Origin: Myxococcus dinghuensis
GTDB taxonomy: Bacteria; Myxococcota; Myxococcia; Myxococcales; Myxococcaceae
Assembly: GCF_024198235.1 (NCBI RefSeq)
Contig: NZ_JAKCFB010000015.1
Location: 62,001-126,000, forward strand
DNA: 64,000 bases
Direction: 5' to 3'
Below are positions 26,694 through 36,179 of this stretch, in pieces (the first letter of the stretch is position 1; each line of letters opens with the position of its first letter). A model generated the notes under the pieces. It worked only from the letters and a program-made list of their open reading frames with translations, was not told the origin of the DNA and searched no databases. The position numbers and the translations under genes were made by a program.

Positions 26694-29600
26694 TTGAGCG
26701 ACCTGCCCAGACTGCTCCTGTGCAGCTTCGACGTCATCCCCGGTCCGTCGGGATCGTCACGCCGTGTGACCGAGTACCTCAAGGCGCTGCCGGACCGCTT
26801 CTCCGTGGTGGTGCTGTCGGCGAAGACGCCTGACCACTCCCACATCGAGAAGTATCAAGGCGCCCGGCTGCTGCGCGTGCCAGTGGGCTCGGGGGACCTG
26901 GCGTCGCGAATCCAGGCCTTCGAGCGCGCGGTGCGCAGGCAGTTGGAGAGCGAGGACTACGCGCTGGCCCACTTCACCGACCCGTTCGGGGGCTACGCGT
27001 TGTGCGAGTTGAAGGGGGACTACGGCTACCGCCTCGTCTACGAGGCGCAGACCTTCCCCTCCCAGGAGCTGCGCTACACGCACCCGCAGACCGAGGGCGA
27101 CCGCCGCTTCCTCTCGAAGGTGCGCAGGCAGGAGTTGTTCTGCCTGATGAACGCGGACCTCGTCATCACCGGTTCGCAGACGACGCGCGCATACATCCAG
27201 TCCCTGGGGGCCAGCGAGGAATCCGTGCGCGTGGTGCGCGCCCCGGTGGACCTCAAGCCCTTCGAGCCGGACGTGCTGGGCGCGCCGGATGGCGACCCCT
27301 TCCGGTTGATGTACCTGGGCAGTCACGTCGGGTGGCAGGGCCTGCCCACGCTGCTGCGTGCGGTGGCGCTCGCGGGCGAGCAGGTCGACGTGCGCCTCAC
27401 GCTCGTGGGCGCGCAGCACCCCGACTGGCAACCCCACCTCGATGACCTGGTGAAGGACCTGGGGCTCAAGGACCGGGTGGAGTTCCAGGCCCCCGTGCAC
27501 CACGACGACGTGGCCAAGGTGCTCGCGCTGGCGGACGCGGGCGTGTTGCCGCTCGACGACGTGGAGCGCAACCGGTTGCAGGGCGGCCCCCTGGCGAAGG
27601 TGTCCGAGTACTTCGCCGCGGGCCGGCCGGTCATCGCGGCGGAGCTGCCCGTCACGCGCGAACTCATCCCCGAGGACACGGCCGTGTTCTTCCCCCCGGG
27701 CGACAGCCGGGCGATGTCCGAGCGGATCATCGAGCTGGCGCGAGACATCCCCCGCCGCGTGGAGCTGGGCCGCCGCGCGAGGGCCCACGCCGAGGCGGCG
27801 CTCGACGCGGGCATCATCCGCGGACAACTGCTGGACCTCTACGACTCGCTCCTGGAGAAGCGGGTCGGCCCGGTGCCCACCACGAGCGAGGACGATCTCC
27901 CCGCCCCCACCATGGTGACGGGCACGCCCACGAGCCGGCTGGCCACGCTCGCGCCACCGGACAGCGGGCGCGTTCGCATTCCCCAGCCCGACAAGCGCGA
28001 CGTGCCCGTGGAGAAGGCGCCCGCGCCCGCGAAGGACGAGCCCCCGACCGATGACGCCCCGGTGGTGATGGGGTTGGCGCTGGAGGACGGGCTCGACACG
28101 CGGCTGGTGAAGACGGAGCCGGATGGACGGCCCGTCGAGATGCCGGTGGTGATGGGACTGCCGCTGCGCGAGCGCGCCGCTCAGGCCCCCGCCGCGACCT
28201 CCACGAAGGCCCGTTCGGAGGCCGAGAGCGCGGAGGAGGATGGCGTCCAGGATGTCGTGGTGGGCACGCCGATCGCGCTCGGCGCGGACCCGACGCCGCT
28301 CACGCCCATGCGTGCGGCCACCGCGGAGGGACGGGACGAAGCGCAGCCCGGCGACGGCGAAGCCCACCAGCGCAGGTCGGAGGAAGCACAGGCCGCTTCG
28401 ACGAGCGCCGAGGGGCCCGCCCTCGGAGACGAGCCTCCCGCCCCCACCCCCATCGAGCCCCGACGCGGCCACCCGCGGGATTCCATGGAGGATGAAGGCG
28501 ACGTTCGCGCCTCGGAGACGCCGTCGTCACCGACCCCCGTGGTGAAAGCCCCTCCCCCGGATGAGCGCGAAGGCCTCGCGGATGAGGGGGAGCTGGCGTC
28601 GACTTCATCGGAAGCGCCCTCGTCTCCGACGCCTGTCGTGAAGGCCCCCGCGCCGCCTCCACTCGAGGAGCCGGAGTCTCCCGGAGCGGGCGCCTCGGCG
28701 GCGGGCTCGCGAGCACACGACGAGAGCGCACCGTACAGCGCCAGGAACGCGGCATCGCACACGCGCGAAGAGACGCACCGCAACGGCCGGAGTGCCCCCG
28801 CGCAGATGCGAGAGGAGTCTTCCGCGCATGAGGCCAAGGGGACGACCGCGCCGACTCACGAGGACCCGTCTCCGAACACAATCCGAGGGAGTGACTCGCA
28901 GGAGCATGAGGACGCGCCTCCGTCCACGCTCGGCAGGGGCAACGGTGCGCTGACGCGCGATGACGCGCTTTCGTCCACGCATGGCAGGAGCAACGGTGCG
29001 CTGACGCGCGATGACGCGCTTTCGTCCACGCATGGCAGGGGCAACGGTGCCCTGACGCGCGATGACGCGCTTTCGTCCACGCACGGCAGGGGCGACTGGG
29101 CGATTACCCGCGAAGAGCCGCCCACGCCGGGCAGGGGCGACTGGGCGATTACCCGCGAAGAGCCGCCCACGCCGGGCAGGGGCGACTGGGCGATTACCCG
29201 TGAAGAGCCGCCCACGCCCGGCAGGGGCGACTGGGCGATTACCCGCGAAGAGCCGCCCTCGCCCACGCCGGTCGTCAAGGCGCCCGCGCCCCTCCCGCTC
29301 GACGAGCCACCCTCTCCCACGCCGGTCGTCAAGGCGCCCGCGCCGCTCCCGCTCGACGAGCCCCCGGCCCCCACGCCGGTCGTCAAGGCGCCCGCGCCCC
29401 TTCCGCTCGACGAGCCTCGCTCGGAGCGCGAAGAACCGCCGTCGCCCACGCCCATCGTCAAGGCCCCGGCCCCCCTCCCGCTCGACGAGCCCCCGTCCCC
29501 CACGCCGATCGTGAAGGCTCCGGCGCCGCTCCCGCTCGACGAGCCCCCTTCACCCAGGCCCATCGTCAAGAGCCCGGCCTCGCTGATGCGGGACGAGCCC

Positions 29601-31124
29601 CCGGCTCCGACGCCCATCGTCAAGGCCCCGGCGCCGCTCCCGCTCGACGAGCCACCCTCTCCCACGCCCATCATCAAGGGCCCAGCCTCGCTGATGCGGG
29701 ACGAGCCCCCGGCTCCGACGCCCATCGTCAAGGCCCCGGCCCCCCTCCCGCTCGACGAGCCCCCTTCACCCACGCCCATCATCAAGGTCCCGGCCTCGCT
29801 GATGCGGGACGAGAGCGCGACCTCCCCGTCCAGCGTCAAGGTGCCGGCACCGCCCTCCCGCGACCTGACCACGGCACAGACGCCAGGTGCGCGGACGCAC
29901 GGGACGCCGGATCACGACGAGGCGCCGTCGCCGACGCCCATCGTGCCGACGCGGTCGATCCTCTCGAGCCGCAGCACGTCCTCGCGAGTGGAGACGCCCT
30001 CGCGGCGCATGTCGCCGCTGACTACCCCGACCAAGGGCGCATCCTCCGTGGATCCGGATCGTCCCTCGGGGCGCACCCACACGGTGGGCACCGACTCCGA
30101 ACGACCGTCGGCCCGCGCGGGCGCCAGCGGTACGGACGTCGAGCGCCCCTCGGGACGCACGAGCACCGTCGGCACCGACTCCGAACGGGCCTCTGTCCGC
30201 ATTCCCACATACGCGCCCGACCCGGAACGCCACGCGGGTCGCGATGCCAGCACGGGGGCCGACGCCGAGCGCTCCGGCCCGCGCTCCGCCCTCGGCTCGG
30301 AACGCTCCGGCTCACGCTCCGCCCTCGACGGCGACCGACTCCCGCCCATCGTGCGCCAGGTCACGCCCCCCGAACACGTCCGGGTGGCCTCGACACGCTC
30401 GACCACCAGCGAGGTGGAGCGCCCGCCGCCCGTCCTCACGCCGAACAGCGGCCACGCCGACTCGGAGCGGGCGCCGCCGGTCCTCCGTCCGCGCCACACG
30501 CCCAACGAGACGGAGCGCCCGCCCACCCTGCCGCCGCGTGCCTCGACGCCCCCGCCCGTCCCCCGTCAGCGCCCTCCGCGCCTCATGTCCATCGACGGAC
30601 CTCCGAAGCTCGAGCCGGTGAACGACGCCACGCCCCGCTCGGGCCTCCCCGTCCACAAGGCCACCGGCGCCACGCCGCACGAGCCCGAGGACGAGCCCGA
30701 GGAGATCTCCGAGGACGAGGCCCACGCCATCGACGAGGCCGAGGAGGGAGCCCCTACCCCACCCCACTCCCGCCCACGTCTGGACGAGCCGGATGAGATC
30801 AGCAGCGACGAGGTGGAGGACGCCGAGCTCTCCGTCAGCGGGGCCGCGCGGCTGATCGACGACGACGAGCTCCAGGAGGCGGAGCCCGACGCGGCCATCG
30901 ACGAAGCCCCCGGCGAGGACGAGGGCCCCGCCCCGGAGCCGCTCTCCTCGACGCTCAACCCGTGGTTCGCCCACCTCGCCCACGGGTATTGCCCCCCCGA
31001 GGGAACCCGGTTCGCCCGGCACACGCCCCCCACCACCTTCCCGGGGCGGGACGAGGACACGGATCCACCCCGCCTCCCGCCGTCGCCCGGTAAACAAGGC
31101 GCCGTTCGCGGCAAGGGGTCGTGA
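26694..31124 (+). CDS. GT4-family glycosyltransferase with very long Pro-rich repetitive C-terminal tail
   Basis: About 1476 residues. The first 390 residues are a complete GT-B glycosyltransferase of family 4: LLLCSFDVIPGPSGSSRRVT at the N-terminus, a donor domain with LGSHVGWQGLPTLLRAVA, and the family region EYFAAGRPVIAAELPVTREL. The remaining 1080 residues are low-complexity, rich in Pro, Ala, Thr, Glu and Arg, with exact tandem repeats (51, 45 and about 54-60 bp units) and a second group of SERPSGRT-like repeats, ending in an acidic segment. The start is taken as TTG at 26694, where a TATTCT element nine bases upstream suggests a leaderless transcript; a GTG at 26619 would add 25 residues. 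It diverges from the DUF4912-GH57 operon. The role of the tail is unknown. Confidence 0.83.
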   Translation: MSDLPRLLLCSFDVIPGPSGSSRRVTEYLKALPDRFSVVVLSAKTPDHSHIEKYQGARLLRVPVGSGDLASRIQAFERAVRRQLESEDYALAHFTDPFGGYALCELKGDYGYRLVYEAQTFPSQELRYTHPQTEGDRRFLSKVRRQELFCLMNADLVITGSQTTRAYIQSLGASEESVRVVRAPVDLKPFEPDVLGAPDGDPFRLMYLGSHVGWQGLPTLLRAVALAGEQVDVRLTLVGAQHPDWQPHLDDLVKDLGLKDRVEFQAPVHHDDVAKVLALADAGVLPLDDVERNRLQGGPLAKVSEYFAAGRPVIAAELPVTRELIPEDTAVFFPPGDSRAMSERIIELARDIPRRVELGRRARAHAEAALDAGIIRGQLLDLYDSLLEKRVGPVPTTSEDDLPAPTMVTGTPTSRLATLAPPDSGRVRIPQPDKRDVPVEKAPAPAKDEPPTDDAPVVMGLALEDGLDTRLVKTEPDGRPVEMPVVMGLPLRERAAQAPAATSTKARSEAESAEEDGVQDVVVGTPIALGADPTPLTPMRAATAEGRDEAQPGDGEAHQRRSEEAQAASTSAEGPALGDEPPAPTPIEPRRGHPRDSMEDEGDVRASETPSSPTPVVKAPPPDEREGLADEGELASTSSEAPSSPTPVVKAPAPPPLEEPESPGAGASAAGSRAHDESAPYSARNAASHTREETHRNGRSAPAQMREESSAHEAKGTTAPTHEDPSPNTIRGSDSQEHEDAPPSTLGRGNGALTRDDALSSTHGRSNGALTRDDALSSTHGRGNGALTRDDALSSTHGRGDWAITREEPPTPGRGDWAITREEPPTPGRGDWAITREEPPTPGRGDWAITREEPPSPTPVVKAPAPLPLDEPPSPTPVVKAPAPLPLDEPPAPTPVVKAPAPLPLDEPRSEREEPPSPTPIVKAPAPLPLDEPPSPTPIVKAPAPLPLDEPPSPRPIVKSPASLMRDEPPAPTPIVKAPAPLPLDEPPSPTPIIKGPASLMRDEPPAPTPIVKAPAPLPLDEPPSPTPIIKVPASLMRDESATSPSSVKVPAPPSRDLTTAQTPGARTHGTPDHDEAPSPTPIVPTRSILSSRSTSSRVETPSRRMSPLTTPTKGASSVDPDRPSGRTHTVGTDSERPSARAGASGTDVERPSGRTSTVGTDSERASVRIPTYAPDPERHAGRDASTGADAERSGPRSALGSERSGSRSALDGDRLPPIVRQVTPPEHVRVASTRSTTSEVERPPPVLTPNSGHADSERAPPVLRPRHTPNETERPPTLPPRASTPPPVPRQRPPRLMSIDGPPKLEPVNDATPRSGLPVHKATGATPHEPEDEPEEISEDEAHAIDEAEEGAPTPPHSRPRLDEPDEISSDEVEDAELSVSGAARLIDDDELQEAEPDAAIDEAPGEDEGPAPEPLSSTLNPWFAHLAHGYCPPEGTRFARHTPPTTFPGRDEDTDPPRLPPSPGKQGAVRGKGS
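28932..29084 (+). repeat. Three tandem 51-bp repeats in the GT4 tail
   Basis: Three head-to-tail 51-bp units (28932-28982, 28983-29033, 29034-29084) differ at only a few positions. Each encodes 17 residues reading GRGNGALTRDDALSSTH, with minor changes. Near identity at the DNA level, synonymous sites included, points to recent expansion. Confidence 0.92.
29085..29264 (+). repeat. Four tandem 45-bp repeats in the GT4 tail
   Basis: Four 45-bp units (starting at 29085, 29130, 29175 and 29220) follow directly after the 51-bp repeats. Each encodes GRGDWAITREEPPTP, the last with SP. Copies are nearly identical in DNA and share the GGCAGGGGC unit start with the previous array, so one array probably arose from the other. 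Confidence 0.92.
29254..29800 (+). repeat. Pro-rich repeat array, about ten copies of a PxPTPxVKAPAPLPLDEP-type unit
   Basis: About ten imperfect units of 54-60 bp encode variants of PPSPTPVVKAPAPLPLDE and PIVKGPASLMRDEPPAP. Several stretches over 40 bp are identical between units. The encoded chain should be extended and disordered, like a spacer or a ligand for multivalent binding. Confidence 0.88.
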
Positions 31125-31152
31125 AGCAGCCAACCGAGCCCCCACCGGAAAC

Positions 31153-31182
31153 TTTCCAAGCCTCCAGCCCGCCCAGTAGGAT
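31153..31182 (+). promoter_or_regulatory. Candidate promoter of aglZ
   Basis: TTTCCA (31153-31158) and TAGGAT (31177-31182) are 18 bases apart, about 40 bases before the aglZ ATG. A ribosome binding site GAAAGGG lies just upstream of the ATG, so this would give a normal leader of about 35 bases. Confidence 0.5.
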
Positions 31183-31223
31183 GTCGCGGTTTTCACTGCA
31201 CTTTTTCCGGGTGAAAGGGCTTC

Positions 31224-34200
31224 ATGGAGCGCCGCGTCCTCATCGTTGAAAGCCAGAACGACTTCGCCCTCAGCATGGCGACCGTGCTCAAGAGCGCGGG
31301 CTATCAGACAGCCATGGCGGCGACGGCCACGGATGCGCAGCGCGAGCTGGAGAAGCGCCGACCGGATCTCGTCGTCCTCCGAGCCGAGCTGCCGGATCAA
31401 TCCGGGTTCACGCTGTGCGGGCAGATCAAGAAGGGCAAGTGGGGCCAGAACCTCAAGGTCCTGCTGCTCTCCTCCGACACCGGCGTCGAGGGGCTGACGC
31501 AGCACCGCCAGACGCCGGGCGCCGCGGACGGCTACCTGGTCATCCCGTTCGAGATGGGTGAGCTGGCGTCGCTCAGCACGGGCATCGTCCCCCCGGGGAG
31601 CGACGAGTCGGACGCGTCGCTCGACGCGGCGCTCGCCGGCAACGCCCCGCGCGAGGCCCCGCCGCCCATGCCCGCCGTGCGCACCACCGCCGGAGGGCCG
31701 CCCAAGCTCCCCAAGCGCGAGCGCCGCAGCGCGATGACGGAAGAGGACCGCGCCTTCCTCGACCGCGCCTTCCAGTCCATCGCCGACCGCAAGGCGGAGC
31801 TGCTCGCCGAATCGCGCCAGCTCAAGCGCCCGCCCCCGCGCCGCGAGCTGATGGGCACGCCGGAGGGGAAGATCCAGATCCTCCGCGACGAGCTGAAGAC
31901 GCGCGAGGCACAGCTCGCCCGCCTGTCGGAGATCTGGAGCGTCCGCGAGCGCGAGCTGCTGTCCGGAGAGGACCGCCTCCACGAGAAGGACGTGGAGCTG
32001 CAGGGCCTGAAGATGCAGGTGGATGACCTGCTGCGCCGCTTCAACGAGGCCCAGCAGGCCATGCTCCAGAAGGAGCGCGAGCACGGCGCCACCGTGGACG
32101 ACCTCCTCCTCCAGAAGTTCTCGGCGGAGAAGGACCTCATCGAGGTCGTCGCCTCCAAGGAGAAGGACATCAACCTCCTGCGCAAGGAGGTCCACAACCG
32201 CGAGGACGAGCTGGCCCGCCGCGGCGCGGACCTGGACACCCTGCGCAACGAGCACGACAAGCTGGAGAAGCACCTCGGCGTCGTGACGCTCGAGTTCGAG
32301 GTCAAGGAGCAGAAGCTCCAGGACGCCCTGCGCGCCCAGGAGACGGAGAGCGCGCGGCTGGGCAAGCGCGGCGACGACTTCGAGGCGGAGCTGGGCCGCA
32401 CCGTCAGCGAGCGCGACCAGCGCTACGCCGAACTGGACGGGGAGATCCAGGCCCTCCAGGAGCGGCTGCAGCAGACCGAGCAGGAGCGCGACACCACCGT
32501 GCGCGGCCTGGAGACCCGGGCCGCCGCCGCCGAGGAGCACGGCACGCGCGCGGACGCGGAGATCACCCGGCTGAGCGCCGAACGCGACGCGATGGAGGCC
32601 CGCCTCGGCCAGCAGGTGGCGGACCTGGAATCCGACCTCGCGCGCACCACCAGCGAGCGGGATCAGCTCCGGCTGGACAAGGACGCCCAGGAGGCGGAGC
32701 TCAACCAGCGCGTCGAGGACCGCGACGCGAAGATCTCCACGCTCGACCGCGAGCTGTCGGAGACCATCGCCCGGAACGAGCACTCCGAGGCCGAGCTCAA
32801 CTCCACCATCCAGCAGCAGCTCGAGCGCATCGGCGAGCTGGAGGGTGAGGTCGAGGCCGTCAAGACGCATCTGGCGGACCGCGAGGCCGAGCTGACCGGC
32901 GAACTCCAGGCCCTCACCGAGGCCAAGAATGACCTCGAGGAGGACCTCACCGGCCGGCTCCAGGCGCTGCAGATCGCCAAGGACGCGCTGGAGCAGGAGC
33001 TCACGCAGCAGTTGGAGGAGCTCCGCGCGGCCAAGGCCGAGCAGGAGGCGGACCTCACCGGGCAGATCCAGGCCCTCACGCAGCAGTTGGAGGAGGCGCA
33101 GCGGCTCGGCGAGCAGCTCCAGGGCCGGGTGACGGACCTCGAGGACACCGTCGCCCAGCGCGACGCCACCATCGAGGGACTCCAGGGCGACGTCGCGACG
33201 CGAGACCAGCGCATCTCCGAGCTCAGCGGAGACCTGGAGGCCACCAGCCAGACGCTCGCGCAGACCCAGGACACCCTGTCGCGCACCGAGCAGCAGCTCT
33301 CGGAGACGCAGGGCCTGCTCGCCAGGACGGAGGAGTCGCTCTCCGAGACGCGCGGCGAGCTCGAGGCCACCAGCCAGACGCTGACCGACACGCAGGCGCG
33401 CCTGGCCCAGACGGAAGAGGCGCTGTCCACCACGCGCGGCGAGCTGGAGGCCACCAGCCAGACCCTCGCGCAGACCCAGGACACGCTGGGCCGCACCGAG
33501 GCCACCCTCGCCGACACCCAGGCGCGGCTCGCGCAGACGGAAGAGGCGCTGTCCACCACGCGCGGCGAGCTGGAGGCCACCAGCCAGACCCTCGCCCAGA
33601 CGCAGGACACGCTGGGCCGCACCGAGGCCACCCTCGCCGACACCCAGGCGCGCCTGGCGCAGACCGAGGGCTCGCTGGCGGAGACGCGCGGGGAGCTGGA
33701 GGCCACCAGCCAGACGCTCGCGCAGACCCAGGACACCCTCGAGGAGACGCGCGACCAGCTCGGCACCACCACCGCCCAGCGCGACGCGCTCCAGGCGGAC
33801 CTGGACGACACCCGCGCCCGACTCCAGGACACGAGCGACGCGCTCGCGCGCACCACGGACGAGCGCGACCAGCGCACCGCCGAGCTGCACGCCCTGTCCC
33901 AGGCGAAGGACGCCCTGGAGCAGGACCTCACCGGGCAGATCGGCCAGTTGCGCGGCGAGCTGTCGGAGACGCTGGGCAACTACGAGGCCGAGCGGGCCGC
34001 GCACGAGAAGCTGGCGGCCGAGACGAGCGCGCAGATCGAATCGCTCACGGGTGAGCGCGACGGGCTGCGCTCGGAGCTGGAGGCCACCAGCCAGACGCTG
34101 ATGCAGACCCAGGAGGCGCTGGCCGCGACCCGCGACCACCTGGCCCGCGAACAGCAGGGCCACGCCGCCACCCGGCAGCAGGCCGCCGCGAACCAGGCGA

Positions 34201-35591
34201 GCCTCGAGGCCGCGCTCAACGACACGCGCAACCAGGTCGAGGACCTGGGCGAACAGCTCACCATCACCAAGCACGAGCTGGGCGCGAAGGTCGCCGAGGT
34301 CACCCACCTGACCTCGCAGCTCGCGCAGGTGGAGGACGCGCGCGCCACCCTCAAGGAGCGCCTGGACACCCTCACCGAGGAGTCCCAGCGCCGCGAGGAG
34401 CTGCTCTCGAACGACCTGGCCACCAAGGGCAAGGAGCTGTCGGACACGCTGCGCAAGCTCACCCAGGTGACGCAGGAGAAGATGCGTCAGGCCGAGGTGC
34501 TCAACCGCGAGGTCGCCACCCGCACCGAGCAGCTCAAGGCCCTGGAGACGAAGCTCCAGACGCAGGCCGCCGACGCCAAGCGCCACGCGGACGGCCTGGG
34601 CCAGCAGATGGCCGGCCTCAACAACCAGTTCGAGCTGGCGAAGAAGGCCCTGGGCGAGCGCGACGAGCAGTTGCGCGCCGCGAACGCCGCCCACCAGAAG
34701 CTCGGCCAGGAGCGCGACGGCGTGGCCAGCCAGCTCCAGCAGTCCGAGGCCCGCCTCCAGCAGCAGACCCAGGCGGCGGCCCAGGAGCGCGCGGACGCCA
34801 AGCGCGCGGCGGACGAACTGGCCGCGAAGCTCGCCAAGGCCGAGCAGCGCATCGCCCAGCTCACCCAGGAGGCCCAGAAGAACGCCGCCGACGCCGACGC
34901 CAAGGCCAAGGACCTGCAGGGACAGGTCGCCGCCCGGGCGAAGAAGGCGCAGGACCTGGAGCTCGCGCTGGAGAACGCCCAGGGCGCCAAGGCCCGCGCG
35001 GAGAAGGAGCTGAACGCGAAGGTCGCCGCCGCCGAGGGCAAGGCCAACGAGGCCGCCGCCCGGCTCGCCACGGCCCAGAAGGAGCGCAAGGACCTGGAGG
35101 CCCGCCAGAGCAAGGAGCTTGAGGACCTCTCCGCCAAGCAGAAGGCGGAGCTGGAGCGCCGCGACGCCATCAAGGCCCAGGAGGTCGCCCGCCTGCAGCA
35201 GTCCGTGCAGGAGAAGAGCAAGGCACTCAAGGTCGCCGAGCTGGAGCTGGCGCGCTTCAAGAGCAAGGCCCCCGCCACGCCCGCCCCCGTCGCCGCGAAG
35301 GCCGCCAAGGCCGCGCCCGCGGACGACGACGACCTGGCCATCCGCACCCAGCTCAACCAGACCATCCCCCCGGCCGCCGTGGCCGCGCCGGCCCCCGCCG
35401 CCAAGGCCGCCCCCAAGGCCGCCAGGCCGGCTCCCGCCGCCAAGGCCGCAAAGGCCGCCCCCGCTCCCGCCCCCGTGGGCCTGGGCGAGGAGTCCGAGCC
35501 CACCGACCGGACCATGGTCGTCCAGCTCCCCGCCGCCGCTGCGAAGGAGGACGACGACTGGACGGCCCTGGTGGACGAGCTCGACAAGTAG
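31224..35591 (+). CDS. aglZ: AglZ, pseudo-receiver plus giant coiled-coil gliding motility protein
   Basis: A 1455-residue cytoplasmic protein matching AglZ, which marks focal-adhesion gliding complexes with MglA and the Frz pathway. Residues 1-120 are a receiver fold (RRVLIVESQNDFALSMATVL). The phosphorylation site is lost: the Asp expected after DLVVL is R53, and the acidic pocket reads VESQND, so it is a pseudo-receiver. From about 200 to 1360 the chain is a continuous charged coiled coil, with exact 42-residue repeats near 740-820. An Ala/Pro/Lys tail follows and the C-terminus reads EEDDDWTALVDELDK-like. I recall the M. xanthus protein as 1395 residues, so this one is longer, probably by repeat number. 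GAAAGGG precedes the ATG. Confidence 0.93.
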   Translation: MERRVLIVESQNDFALSMATVLKSAGYQTAMAATATDAQRELEKRRPDLVVLRAELPDQSGFTLCGQIKKGKWGQNLKVLLLSSDTGVEGLTQHRQTPGAADGYLVIPFEMGELASLSTGIVPPGSDESDASLDAALAGNAPREAPPPMPAVRTTAGGPPKLPKRERRSAMTEEDRAFLDRAFQSIADRKAELLAESRQLKRPPPRRELMGTPEGKIQILRDELKTREAQLARLSEIWSVRERELLSGEDRLHEKDVELQGLKMQVDDLLRRFNEAQQAMLQKEREHGATVDDLLLQKFSAEKDLIEVVASKEKDINLLRKEVHNREDELARRGADLDTLRNEHDKLEKHLGVVTLEFEVKEQKLQDALRAQETESARLGKRGDDFEAELGRTVSERDQRYAELDGEIQALQERLQQTEQERDTTVRGLETRAAAAEEHGTRADAEITRLSAERDAMEARLGQQVADLESDLARTTSERDQLRLDKDAQEAELNQRVEDRDAKISTLDRELSETIARNEHSEAELNSTIQQQLERIGELEGEVEAVKTHLADREAELTGELQALTEAKNDLEEDLTGRLQALQIAKDALEQELTQQLEELRAAKAEQEADLTGQIQALTQQLEEAQRLGEQLQGRVTDLEDTVAQRDATIEGLQGDVATRDQRISELSGDLEATSQTLAQTQDTLSRTEQQLSETQGLLARTEESLSETRGELEATSQTLTDTQARLAQTEEALSTTRGELEATSQTLAQTQDTLGRTEATLADTQARLAQTEEALSTTRGELEATSQTLAQTQDTLGRTEATLADTQARLAQTEGSLAETRGELEATSQTLAQTQDTLEETRDQLGTTTAQRDALQADLDDTRARLQDTSDALARTTDERDQRTAELHALSQAKDALEQDLTGQIGQLRGELSETLGNYEAERAAHEKLAAETSAQIESLTGERDGLRSELEATSQTLMQTQEALAATRDHLAREQQGHAATRQQAAANQASLEAALNDTRNQVEDLGEQLTITKHELGAKVAEVTHLTSQLAQVEDARATLKERLDTLTEESQRREELLSNDLATKGKELSDTLRKLTQVTQEKMRQAEVLNREVATRTEQLKALETKLQTQAADAKRHADGLGQQMAGLNNQFELAKKALGERDEQLRAANAAHQKLGQERDGVASQLQQSEARLQQQTQAAAQERADAKRAADELAAKLAKAEQRIAQLTQEAQKNAADADAKAKDLQGQVAARAKKAQDLELALENAQGAKARAEKELNAKVAAAEGKANEAAARLATAQKERKDLEARQSKELEDLSAKQKAELERRDAIKAQEVARLQQSVQEKSKALKVAELELARFKSKAPATPAPVAAKAAKAAPADDDDLAIRTQLNQTIPPAAVAAPAPAAKAAPKAARPAPAAKAAKAAPAPAPVGLGEESEPTDRTMVVQLPAAAAKEDDDWTALVDELDK
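33351..33686 (+). repeat. 126-bp tandem repeats inside the aglZ coiled coil
   Basis: Two nearly identical 126-bp units (33435-33560 and 33561-33686) are preceded by an 84-bp partial unit at 33351. Each full unit encodes 42 residues (RGELEATSQTLAQTQDTLGR followed by TEATLADTQARLAQTEEALS and two Thr), three 14-residue blocks, so copy number changes keep the heptad register. Confidence 0.9.
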
Positions 35592-35760
35592 CCCCCGCGG
35601 CGCCTGACCCCGTGCCCACCCTCCGAGCGTGTCCGCGCTCCAGCCGGTGGGCCGGGTCGGGAAGCCGGCGGGTGTGTCGGAACTCCGTCGGGGTGGGTGG
35701 GGCGACGTCACGGGAGCCCGTGGGCTCGACCGCGACATTCATGCCCTACCGGGGTGGAAC

Positions 35761-35982
35761 TCAGAGGGCGGCGCGCGCGTCGCGCACCAGCTCCTTGAAG
35801 TGCAGCGTGGAGAGCACGTCCCGCAGCGAGGCCTCCTGCCCCGCCAGGTGCGCCGCCTCCTGGGCCGTCCGCCAGCGGTTCACCAGCGTCCGCACGGCGA
35901 CGTAGCCCAGGAGCAGGGGAAAGCCTCCCGGGAGGAGGACCACCGCCACCACCAACACCATCCTCAACCACGCCCACATCAT
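35761..35982 (-). CDS. Small membrane protein, unknown
   Basis: A 73-residue protein I cannot name. The first 30 residues are strongly hydrophobic (MVLVVAVVLLPGGFPLLLGY), giving one or two transmembrane passes. The rest is a charged amphipathic helix (RTAQEAAHLAGQEASLRDVL). The ATG at 35982 (followed by a second ATG) is preceded by GCGAGG. It lies convergent to aglZ and divergent from the AAA ATPase gene. Coding is supported by the sensible membrane-plus-helix layout; expression is not proved. Confidence 0.6.
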   Translation of the reverse strand: MMWAWLRMVLVVAVVLLPGGFPLLLGYVAVRTLVNRWRTAQEAAHLAGQEASLRDVLSTLHFKELVRDARAAL

Positions 35983-36179
35983 GACCGCGAACCTCGCTGC
36001 TTTCCTTCGTGAGTGACGGGCATTGAGATGCACGACGTATGCCCGGGATTCGGAAATAAATTCCGCCTCAAGTTCCGAGGGGTTGCGGGCCAGCGACGCA
36101 GGCGTGCGGCCCGCCTGACAGGTGAACCCTGGCATTTTTGCCGCAGTCCGAGGGGAGGCCCTCGGTTAAGTTCCGCCCC

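Noticed and set aside
28856-29872. A Gly/Ser-rich repetitive frame on the minus strand opposite the GT4 tail
   Set aside because: It looks like a repetitive structural protein but is the antisense of the GT4 repeats, and the GT4 frame continues unbroken from a real enzyme domain.
30312-35738. An 1808-codon open frame on the minus strand across aglZ
   Set aside because: It is the antisense of the coiled-coil gene; the Leu/Gly-rich repeats only mirror the Glu/Gln-rich heptads of AglZ.
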